Shown here: positions 48,501 to 56,900 of the stretch, piece after piece | Position numbering within the stretch: position 1 is the first letter of the stretch | How the letters are laid out: the number at the start of each line of letters is the position of its first letter | Position numbers and translations under genes: made by a program | DNA from: Lytechinus variegatus | Taxonomy: Eukaryota; Echinodermata; Echinoidea; Temnopleuroida; Toxopneustidae | Direction of reading: 5' to 3' | Assembly: GCF_018143015.1 (NCBI RefSeq) | Contig: NC_054741.1 | Coordinates: 58,650,197 to 58,714,196 of the forward strand | Length of the DNA: 64,000 nucleotides | The notes under the pieces: generated by a model | Database searches by the model: none | The model's input: only the letters and a program-made list of their open reading frames with translations | What the model was told of the DNA's origin: nothing

Positions 48501-50336
48501 GTGAGGACCTGCATCCCAGATTAGCTCCCCACTCGGCGCCGTGGTCTGTTGATATTAGAAGTTAGAAGTCTAGAATATCTGTTCCTGTTGTCTGTTATCT
48601 ACCGTGTGGCATCGTCAGTGCAAGTACCAGGTAAGTATTAGTTGTTGTCACTGTTGTACCGTCGAAGTAACCCATTCGTGATTCGAAAATAGCCAAAATT
48701 AAAAATCTATGCAGCCAGGGTTTCTCCAAGCATAGTATGAATTATCATCGAGTGGATTACCTCTGCAGTCTTGCCTGCATTACACAATTCAATCTACATT
48801 CCATTCCATTCCTTGTTTTTATTTGGCAATAAGTCATGAAAGCAGGAGTGTAGCAGGAGTGCTAACCTTGAAAACAACTAAGACAAATGTCTTTTTTTTT
48901 CAAACAGATGAGAAAAAAAATCATTTTAATTAAATCCTAAGTTTGTTGACCTCAAAATGACATTTGACAACTGACCTGATATTATATTCATCCATTTTCC
49001 AATACCTGACAATTATTATATATGAAAATTGTCATTCTATCATTCACACCCAAGTATATAGGGTAAGGAAAATATATTCTGTTTAGTGAAAGATGATAAA
49101 GGGAAATGTTTATAACAATGATAGATTGGGAATATCTATTATCATACTGTAGTGTTCCTACCTGCTACCAATTCAGCAGCCAAAGAACAAAATAAAGTTT
49201 TAAAAACATTCTAAAATGAGTTCAGTTCCTCAGATTTGGAACTTGGAATCTATATTGGGCAATAACCTTTTTTTTAATAATGGGAGGGTTCAGGATTGTG
49301 TCAGATGGCATTACATAACTTCATGAATGCAACATTTTGTAAACAGTTTTAATGTAAATGCACTTACGAGAGTTTTGGACCAAAACATAGGAAACTAATG
49401 CTCCAAAATAGTTATTTGTAAGGCAATTTTAGATTGATCAAATTCTACATTGAAATCTACTTTAAAATCAATCAAATTTTGTATCAGTTTATTCAAAACC
49501 AAAGTGGAGAACTAGTCATCCTTTAACATGATTTTATATACATTCCATCCAATTTCCTTGCTTCTTTTTCTTCCCTTTTCTCCTTTATCTTTGAGTGAAA
49601 GATAAGCTTCCACTCCTCTTCTTTCTTCCCCTTATTTTTGTAGCCCCCCCCCCCCTCCATTCTCTAGTTTCTCTTCCTCATCCTTTTTTTCTCCTCTGAA
49701 TTCTCCTTCATCTTCAGGAGTCAACCGCGCAAAACGAGGGAGACACTGGGGTAGATTGGGGTCTCAATAGTAATCTTAATAAAATGTGGGAATAGAAATT
49801 AAGCTCTTACCATATGGATGATCTTTCATCCTGACATCTAGTCACAGAGTGGGACCTCAAAAAAACGAGAAGTTCTGCCACGATACCTTTCCTTCTTTCA
49901 AAATTCAGAACAAAAATTTTTAAAAAGACAAAATGGTTGATCGAGACAGAGGGCAATATATCTAGTCTAATTTTTTTTTAGGTTCCAGTCTGTGCCTCGA
50001 TGTCAAGATTTGTGAGTCACAATAAATAGACCTTCATCCATACATTTCCACATTTTACTGAGATCCCGTGACGTCCCCGGGCCGGGCCGGGGGCTCGCGG
50101 GATGCGGAACTCTACCGCCTGAACCGGTACCTATCGTTAGGCCGGTATGGTACATGGCCACGCCACGCAAGCGGCTCATGATCAAGTTACCGGCGCGGCA
50201 CGATTGTGTCCCGATTGTGTTGTTCTCAAATCTCATGACATACCTCCATCCAGTTCATATTTACCTGACACGAAGTTGAGAAACTCTTTATCGATTGTGC
50301 CCTCAAGAGACACCTCTGAATTCCGTTTTTCAACAT
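36528..50336 (-). CDS. MDH2: mitochondrial malate dehydrogenase, complete, eight exons
   Basis: Catalyses NAD-dependent oxidation of malate to oxaloacetate in the mitochondrial matrix (TCA cycle, malate-aspartate shuttle). Exons: 50336-50265, 48038-47786, 44813-44704, 43612-43409, 42708-42610, 37794-37744, 37459-37358, 36650-36528; 1014 bases, 337 residues (human 338). Exon 1 encodes a 24-residue basic, Ser-rich presequence starting [14 protein letters not shown] and ending FSTSCQ. The NAD-binding glycine motif GASGGIG is residues 33-39; the mobile loop has substrate-binding arginines (GVPRKPG, M110SRDDLF); D175 and R178 (TTLDVVRAN) and H202 (GGHAG) are the catalytic Asp, substrate Arg and catalytic His. 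The gene is head to head with STYXL1. Intron 5 contains a full LINE in antisense; introns 1, 2 and 3 contain other repeats. No lesion is seen. Confidence 0.97.
38230..42150 (+). mobile_element. full-length-looking CR1/L2-clade LINE in MDH2 intron 5
   Basis: A single 1237-codon uninterrupted frame (38361-42074) is followed by a short 3' UTR and an (ATT)n tail at 42129-42150, typical of CR1/L2 elements, which end in short tandem repeats rather than poly(A). The 5' limit is uncertain (38210-38350). It is antisense to MDH2. The uninterrupted frame suggests a recent insertion. The L2/CR1 clade assignment rests on the RT and the C-terminal tail ([19 protein letters not shown]), not on phylogeny. 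Confidence 0.85.
38361..42074 (+). CDS. LINE polyprotein: 2A-like motif, AP-type endonuclease, reverse transcriptase
   Basis: Apparently intact retrotransposon protein of up to 1237 residues; an in-frame ATG at 38526 (residue 56) could be the true start and opens a hydrophobic, signal-like [20 protein letters not shown]. Residues 122-131 read [10 protein letters not shown], close to the ribosome-skipping 2A consensus DxExNPGP but with His for Glu. A basic segment follows (about 185-210). Endonuclease/exonuclease/phosphatase motifs: [10 protein letters not shown] (about 280), ITETWLT (about 308), [10 protein letters not shown] (about 427), [10 protein letters not shown] (about 492). Reverse transcriptase: [57 protein letters not shown] and the catalytic YADDTQLYM (about 960). 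The C-terminal region has [20 protein letters not shown]. No separate upstream ORF1 is seen. Confidence 0.93.
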   Translation: MLFFTRCSCSFGLKCLDIGSLSKVASSHYCSTEPVTGHSTKKLKLIPLLIGVTFTMKAIQLIVLVISFQFIAGSSYNGHQLHSYSHDLKNKEHPHKGFCGRRIAYYSNAVCTFQLQLQLAQCGDVHMNPGPTGVENSSTSTSLDPTLPVQRAYTSAQLCNLRHVAYHLEPCVRERIRDLKIHRKAKTRRGHKGGRNRRRHFVIPREVDQNFKKLGDQNLASNSSTVYTTSESHSLELEPSSLSSEESLPSTSLISDLRPGPDPSLLSSFGSSLGNDKCTFALWNARSLNEKTHVLCDLIIERSIDIFAITETWLTADYRSHHILADLQSTLPDYQLHHVPRLNRRGGGICICLRKSFDVRLYETKVFESFEYMDLIISSSNCLPVRFVVVYRPQMTSDKRLTVPLFYNEFLLLLEDIALHPGFVMLCGDFNFHVDDASNQNAVVFNDIISSASFSQLVAGPTHEAGHTLDLILTRALDNFVNEVKTSNPLPSDHAVVECWLNLSKPEQHKVKVKFRKFRDMDIDAFRSDIRSSTLCVTPSSDLNVLIDQYENVLADLMDVHAPETIREVRARPHAPWYNNSLRKAKQDLRRWERLWNSSKLEVYRQIFRKQRILYKNMLEQAKKEYYRLSFEGCSARQLFQKVCRLSSPSSSKTLPSNEGMNRRQLAEHFSQFFSDKIDNIKCELDMIRDTSSFALAPVSSPKPATDVPPGEHPCMLEFDCVTVEAVKKLIIDSPSTSCELDPLPTWLVKKCVDELSPVIARIINLSFRNGHFPDSLKQANVNPLLKKPGLDPEVLKNYRPIAKLKFIGKIIERACAKQVHAYLSSNDLYGKTQSAYRKDHSVETAMLRIYNDLLLTADKGKEALLVLLDYSSAFDCINHDVLLSCLSSRYGFSGLALNWFNSYIRNRSQSVVIDCVSSAPVSLSDGVPQGSVMGPLCYIMYTASLESIIEEQGMSRIVYADDTQLYMMFSDKDRSSIISRIESCLDEIMKWSIMNGLKLNSEKTEILHITSRHRNSDNVSTLNVAGSIIQPVSKARDLGVIVENELGMKSHVNNICRAAAIGLHKIGKMRKYLDRKTTEKLVHAFILSHLDNNNSLLFGIPESLLDKLQHIQNSAARLITRKGKFEHISPILSDLHWLPIRSRIKYKLLILTFKCIHGIAPAYLQELVQIHKPKRNLRSGSQNLLSEITVKTKSYGDRAFQKAAPAQWNSLPSTLRNITQLEKFKVQLKTHLFQNV
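42770..42910. repeat. dispersed repeat, reverse copy of the one at 1-220
   Basis: It contains CTAAATGACCTTTGACCTTG, GCAACCTGAAACTCAGGCAG and TTTCATGAACTAGATCC, the reverse complement of blocks at the start of the window. It lies in an MDH2 intron. Confidence 0.55.
43055..43310. repeat. dispersed repeat shared with 33060-33310
   Basis: Same order of blocks as the earlier copy (GTGTATTAAT, CCAGAGCCACTT, ATTGGATTCTGTT, CATTTTGAGAT). It lies in MDH2 intron 4. Confidence 0.6.
43946..44700. repeat. local duplication of MDH2 intron 3, first copy split by a transposon
   Basis: Copy B (44530-44700) and copy A (43955-44065 plus 44445-44515) share AAGCACAATCT, TCCAGTC(C/T)AAATCACCTGT, TTTTTCTGAATAAAAC, AATCATCCAT, ACC(A/T)GCAATATT and ACATCAAGAA. 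Copy B abuts the exon 44704-44813 donor. Copy A is interrupted by the element at 44066-44444. Confidence 0.75.
44066..44444. mobile_element. 379-bp hAT-type MITE with perfect 8-bp target duplication
   Basis: Ends are CAGGGTGCTACATAA and TTATGTAGCACCCTG (inverted repeats), followed inward by a further GCACTTG/CAAGTGC pair. GATACCAG flanks both sides (44058-44065 and 44445-44452), the 8-bp signature of hAT. The empty site is preserved in the neighbouring duplicate. The interior is full of GGGCAAGT and ACTTGCCC phrases and encodes no transposase. Confidence 0.85.
45244..46073. mobile_element. 830-bp non-autonomous DNA transposon with 8-bp GCAGTTAC duplication
   Basis: Ends TAGGCCCGTTT and AAACGGGCCTA are inverted repeats, flanked by GCAGTTAC at 45236-45243 and 46074-46081. 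Subterminal CACGTGTACACG and CGTGTACACG palindromes recur near both ends (45255-45325 and 46005-46045), probably transposase-binding sites. No transposase is encoded. hAT is the likeliest class from the 8-bp duplication. It lies in MDH2 intron 2. Confidence 0.8.
47602..47650. repeat. short hairpin
   Basis: TCTGTTCAATC and CACTCG pair with CGAGTG and GATTGAACAGA around a 6-base loop, with a 5-base bulge, in MDH2 intron 2. It may be a MITE relic; nothing supports a structured RNA gene. Confidence 0.4.
48229..48660. repeat. unclassified repeat with 91-bp tandem duplication; possible fossil solo LTR
   Basis: Two 91-bp units start at 48229 and 48320 (ATGTATGTATTAAGTCCGTG). Each has an internal hairpin, GTAGGCGAGGAGCA with TGCTCCTACGCC. 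A more GC-rich tract runs on to about 48660. Composition differs from the AT-rich MDH2 intron 1 around it. It recalls an old LTR remnant, but ends and family cannot be shown. Confidence 0.4.
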
Positions 50337-50956
50337 GATGACTGATATTTTCAACTAGTTTTCCTCAAAGAAATTCCGAGAATGAGTTCTCTCTTACTCT
50401 GTACGTGCTCCGTACCGTGTGACGTAAGAGAAGGGTAAAGGTTAATCGATCGACGCGATCGGCTAGATATAGACGCAAGTGACATGCTTGTATTCGGAAT
50501 ATAGAAAAAAAATCGTTTACGCTGTTTTTAAAATGCTTTTTTTTTGGATGGGATTGTAAATATATTATATGTCTAAGGAACTATAATAATATTTCATTTA
50601 ATATTTAAATGTGAAATTATTACAATGAGCATTGAACAATAAAAATAATAGAAACGACTGTTGTTCTCTCAGAATTTCTGCACAGCTGACATTAGAGACA
50701 AAAGTACATTCTTTATTGTTAGGTATTCACGTGAATAAACGATCGCGACGTGTGTTGTAGACATATAGTATGGTATTTTACCAGTCCAATTTGCTACCTG
50801 CAAACAAATATGGGAGGAGCTCACATGTTAGCCTTAGCAACGCTATGCAATTCGTGGTGTGACTTGAAAAGGGCTGAAACTTCAAAGCGAAACTCTCTCT
50901 GTCGTCTTCTCTACCTCAGATTTTCTACCTAGTAAGAATTTTGCTCATGAATTAAG
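50337..50956. promoter_or_regulatory. shared divergent promoter of MDH2 and STYXL1
   Basis: Start codons of the two genes lie 620 bases apart and point away from each other, so both promoters must be here unless unseen 5' exons exist. No TATA box is evident. Visible candidate sites: TGACGTAA (CRE/ATF-like, 50420-50427), the palindrome TTCACGTGAA (E-box, 50726-50735) and GTTAGCCTTAGCAAC (RFX X-box-like, 50827-50841). No transposon is recognised in the interval. Confidence 0.55.
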
Positions 50957-53900
50957 ATGTCTTCGAAAGTAAGTCATATTAATGGTATTTATGTTCAAAG
51001 GTAGAGTAAGTTTGCGGATTGATAGGGGTCCTGTAATAATGACTAACGTTAGATTATTTTTTACTAGTACCGTACTAGTAGTAGTACCGTATATTACCGG
51101 TACCGTACGTAGCAATAGCATAACTAAGTTAACAAGTTAGAAATATCACCCAGTACCGTACTCATAATACCACTCCAGTAACCATGCCATGGTGAAAAAT
51201 ACCAAATGAATTGGCCAGAAAAAGAGCCAATCATTTCAGCAGGAGTTAGACATAAACTAAGAACAGATTAACAACATTAGTTAGTTTAGACTTTTCTTAT
51301 TATTACGTTGCCAGGCAGCCCCCAGGCCCAGGGAGCAGAAAAAAAAAGTTGAAAAAAAAAATGGTTTCTGAGTCTGACCCAATTATCGTGAATAACTCAT
51401 CTGTGCAGTCACAGATCAATGTAACATATTATTAAATATTTATGTTCATTGATATCTGTTTTAAATTTCATTAATATATTTTAATAGACATTATTTTCTT
51501 TATTTTGATTTTAGTAATATTATCGTTGTTGATATCATTATTATGTTTTACCATTATAATTTTCTCAATGAATTTTATCATTATCAAATGAATGTTTGTT
51601 ATCCCCCTGCACTCATTCAATGAACAAGGTTATGATATTTCAGTTACATCCCCATGTGTGGCAAAATAATGGTGGCAATGTTTGGCTTAATTTCTCTTTT
51701 TATATGAGACAAATGGTTGATTTTCTTACACTGTCATTTTTCATTACAGCTATTCACCATATAACTTGGCACTTATGTAAACTTAATTCTTTAAATTATT
51801 TTTTTCTTGATTAAAAATAGAGATTGAAAAATGAAAATTTTCTTGCCATCTTACTAATAGAGGGCGTACACAAAAATATGCCCAAAATTCAAGTTTTTGA
51901 GCGCTCTGGTAAATACAAAAAGTATTCCCAAGTTAATAATAAAAAATAAATTGCAACTGTATGGAAATGAGTAATTTTGGTCCCAAAAGTGACATTTTAA
52001 TGATTTTTCAAAGTGTGTGTTATGTACAACATTGGCATACCATAGTCCTACCTGTAGATTCCCACAGGCAGGATGGTTGCAGTGAACAAGTGTTATCCCC
52101 CTTCTTTTTGAAAAAAATACTCATTGTACATGTAGTTGCTTCAGAGTCAGCACTGTTGCTTCATTGAATTGCATAATGTAGGCAAGACTGAGATGTGGTC
52201 CACTTGTTATATATCTCTTGAAATATGTTTGATTTTATCTAGGTATCTACCCCTCGTTTGATCAGCAAAGTTGGAACAAGAATATTAACGTGTGAACCTA
52301 CTGAGCTCTATAATATCCTCCAACAGGCTACTGTCTTTCCTGCGCTAAGTGATCCAAACTACCTTTTACTATTAGGTGAGATTATTTTACTGCCTTTTTC
52401 AGAATTCATGCTGTGTGTAGCTGATTTTGTTGAACAACTCAAGCAAGAAGAAAATAGATCAGTATTTGATTACTATTACCGTAACTAAAATCAGACCATT
52501 TCATGCTAGAAATAACTTGGAGGATATAATAATAGGCATTTGTCTAGCGCCATCTATCTAGAAATAGTCTATTCCGAGGCCCGTTGTTATTATTTAGCTC
52601 GAGCTGCCCTTCAGCACTCGTGCATTCAAGGAATTAATCGTGCCAGGTACCCATTCACCTCACCTGGGTCGAGTGCAGCACAATGTGGATAAGTTTCTTG
52701 CTGAAGGAAATTACGCCATGGCTGGGATTCGAACCCACGACCCTCTGTTTCAAAGTCAGAAGACTTATCCACTGGGCCACAACGCTCCACCTCCAGTTGT
52801 GAAATAATACATTTTTATTGCTATATCTAGAAAATGTTTCCTCCATATAAATAAAGCAGTATATTTTTGCAAGTGCCCGAATAGCTTAAAAGACCTCACC
52901 CCTCCCCCTTCCAAAATGATGATGACCAATCAATGGCCATCACTTCTGATGTTTGTTTCTCTATAAAATTATGTTGAAACCTCTCATAACCTTCAAGAAA
53001 TATTTGTTACCCTTTTTGCATATATTATCTATTCCTTCAACAGATGCCAGACAGACAAATGAATATAATGAAAGTCACATCTTAACATCCAAAAGAGCAC
53101 CAAGGGTAGGTTTTAAATTATGACTGCACAATGCTATGTATTTGATTATCACCAGCTGTGATATCACATGGAATATGATTTTTTTTTTTAGCTTAAAGGA
53201 AACCAAAACCCAAGAAGATAAGTAATCTTATTGGAAAGAGTAAAATGAGAGGAACAATTTTTAAAAAGTTCATCAAAATCAGTTAAGAAATAAGCAAGTT
53301 ATGGGAATTTGAAAACTCTTGTTATACTTTCTGTGGGCATCCTCAAGTTGGCAAACGTGCTTCAAAAAATGGCTGATTTTGTGGACAACTCTCCATTTGT
53401 TTTGTACACAAATTTTCAGATTTTCCTCATCTTTCAAATTGAATCTTGCCTCCTGAGCACAACATATGTCATGGGAAAATATAATCCACACCATATATGT
53501 CAAGGTCAGGAGGAGATAATGTGAAATATGTAAAATAAAGGGGAAAATCTGAAAATATGTGTACAAAACAAATGGAGAGTTGTCCACAAAATCAGCCATT
53601 TTGAAACACGCTTGCCAATTTGAGGATCCACATAGTAAATACAACAAGACTTTTTAATAGTCCATAACTTGCTTATTTCATAACCGATTTTGATGAAATT
53701 TTTTTAAAATCGTTCCTCTTATTTTACTCTTTCCAATAAGATTACTTCTCTTCTTGGGTTTTGGTTTCCTTTAATAGGGTAACTTGTATAAGGCAATGAA
53801 TAGCTTTGCTGGTATCATTTCACAGTTTGCTATGCAGGAATGTTATGGATATATCATAATTTCATTAACAATCAAAGATTGTTATACCCAATATTCATAA

Positions 53901-56900
53901 AAGCCTAAAAACACCATTTTCAAAAACATTATTTACATGATATGATATTATAGGATATAATATGATATGTATAATATGTAATATATGACATATGATATTG
54001 TATGGCTTGATGTTATATGATACGATAGATAATATGATATGTGATATGATACAATATATCATATCAGATTAAAGATATGGTATGATTGATGTGGTATGCT
54101 ATGAAATAACTTTCAACATAATACTGTACCACTTTTTTTTTCCTTTTTTTTTGGGGGGGGAGGGGAAGAAACCCCATTAACATTAGACATTTGTGAGGAA
54201 ATAAATTATCACATGGAAGGCAATGTCTACTGTATATGTTTTTTGTTTGTTTTGTTTTCATTTAGACTGCAGAAGACAAATTTCTGGTTCCGTATGGTGC
54301 AGAAATTGAATGCAAAATGCATGTGATCGTCCTTGATAATAATACTACAAGTCTTTCAAAAAGAGAAAGTAAGTAACAAAATATTCTGATAATTATTTTT
54401 TTATATTTCTTAATCCTTCAAATTTAAAAAAGTACACACTACTGTCACTACTATACATGCTACTTTGTTTCATGAAAAAGAGGGCCTCTTTATTAATTTC
54501 AGTAAAAGTTTAAGAATGGTTGGAAAACACAATCCACAATTAAAGCTTTTATTCAATGATACATGCATCTTCTAAAAGAAATTCAAACTTCTTTGTGAAT
54601 TTCTTCAGGTCCAGCCTTTAAGTGTGCCAAGGTGATGGCAGAGGCAGGAAGTAGAAACCCAGTTCGGATTCTAAGAGGAGGTTATGAGGAATTCTCTGCA
54701 CTCTATCCCTTCCTCAGAACACAGAAGGTAAAGTAACATTGACATATTCTTGTCAACATTTCATAATTATTTATGAAAAAAAAATTCTATTCAAAGTTTC
54801 ATACCTCAATTTCACATACATAATAACATACTTACCAAAGAAAATTTATGAATAATTATTCAAAATCCTTCACATGCATAAAAAAAATCATTTGAGAATT
54901 AAAAAATGACAAATGTTATTCATTTATGTTTTTCATGGAAATTTTGTCTGCTAAGGAATGTTGATTAAAAAAAATCCAATATATTGTCATTTAGGTTTTC
55001 TAAAACAATATTTTTTTTGGTTCATATTTCATTTTTTTATTTGTGAAAAGTGGTTGGAATGCGTGGACATGAAATTCACTCTCAAGCTACCTAAAACCCA
55101 CTTTTCCCTTCATCTTAATAGATTCTTCCACTTGCAGATCCATGGGGTGGAGTTTGGGGTGTAGGGGCATAGCTGGCTCCCCCCCCCCCTTTGAGAGGCA
55201 CAATTTTAAAATTTGTTATGCGTTAAAACACAAGTGTGCCCTCCCCACCCCTTTTGAAAGTGAGGACTTTTTTTGGAGGGGGGAGCTAGTCAAATTTTTC
55301 CTCTGGAACATGTGCCCTCCCCCCATTTGGAAGATCCTGGATCCACCCTTGGGTTTTTTCTTACTTCTGACTTTTTTGAAAATTTAAGTTAATGAAAAAA
55401 ATCCTTCCATTTTGAAATTCATGCTCACCAATTAAATTAATTCCTTATCTTTCTAAACAGATATTATACATGCCACAAGAGATGGATGAACTTCGACCTT
55501 ACCCTGTTGAAGTACTTCCAGGTCATCTGTACCTTGGTAATTATCAGCAAGCATGCAGTCCTGGGGTGAAGAAAGATCTGAAGATCAAAGGAGTGTTGCA
55601 CATCTCACAGGATGCTGAGGAGTTGTAAGTCTACATGGGTATATCATCCAGGGGTATTTTTTTTCACCCAGACCATCTAACCTCTTGAACAGCCCATAGC
55701 ATTGTGTGTTTAGTATACATGTTTCAATGGGATGTTCTTAAATGTGCTATACCTATGATGGCTTCATACACGGGGCAATTTTTCACTTAGAAATTATTAA
55801 GCTTCTTTGTTTTCAAATTTCAGATAAAGTTACAATGAAGTCTGCATAAGTTGACATTCCATATTAATAATGTCAGCATGAAAAATTACTATTTAATCTT
55901 AGGGGTTAGCATTTTTTTTCTCCGGCTATTGCGATGTTGGGTAGGCCTACAGCAGGCATTTCCTGTACTATGCTTATTTTTATTCATAAACTTGCTTGCA
56001 GCACACCCTCTTGAAATTGATTACTATTTTGAAAGGAATTTAATTGATAATTAGGATAAAAATCTAGGGATTTGAAAAAAAATACTTAGTATGGTAAGAA
56101 GGTAAGCAGAATACTGTTTAATATATGAATTACTCATATGGCTCTTACTACCAATTATAAATGTGACTTTTTGTTTACTTTGTGAATGTAGTGAATATCA
56201 TATTGTAAAATAAAACCCAGCTACCCCCCCCCCCTCCCCTCCCATCCACAGTCACACATTCACAAACATGCACCTAATTCATCATACACATATTTTCATG
56301 TGAAATAATGTATTGAGCTGCACTGGCTATGAGCTCATTTATTACTTAACATTAACTTTGAGGAATAAATGTGTAAACTTTGGTCATATTTTTATTTCAT
56401 TATAGGCAAGAGGGGCTTGTTGGAGTTGAACTAATGCACTGTCCTCTGCCAGATGGAAATGAAGCAGACATGTTATCACAGTTATCACAAGCTTGTCAGT
56501 TCATAGGTGAGAAAAGGTTTTCAAACATTGATTGATGATATACTGGAAGATTTTACATTAGGGGAGACCGGGGTTCGTCGGAACATGGGGTAAGTTGAAA
56601 CATTGTAATTTTCTTTAACGCCTGTAAAGTGAATTTATGCAATACTGCCCTCAATTTATTGTTATTGATACTACAACTGTTGTATTATTAATAGCAATAA
56701 ATTGAGGGCAGTATTGCATAAATTTACTTTACATGTAAATTACAATGTTTCAATTTACCCCATGTTCCAACTAACCCCGGTCTCCCCTACTTGTTAATAG
56801 ACTGGGCCTTGGTCTTAACCCTTTGAACCCGAAAAGCTGGAATACCGGCTTCAAGTCATGTAAATCAAAAAGCAAGGGTTTTAGATATCAGATCACCTTT

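Noticed and set aside
53279-53647. Frames on both strands at 53279-53647 and 53309-53524
   Set aside because: They are mirror images inside a foldback element and show the same words on each strand.
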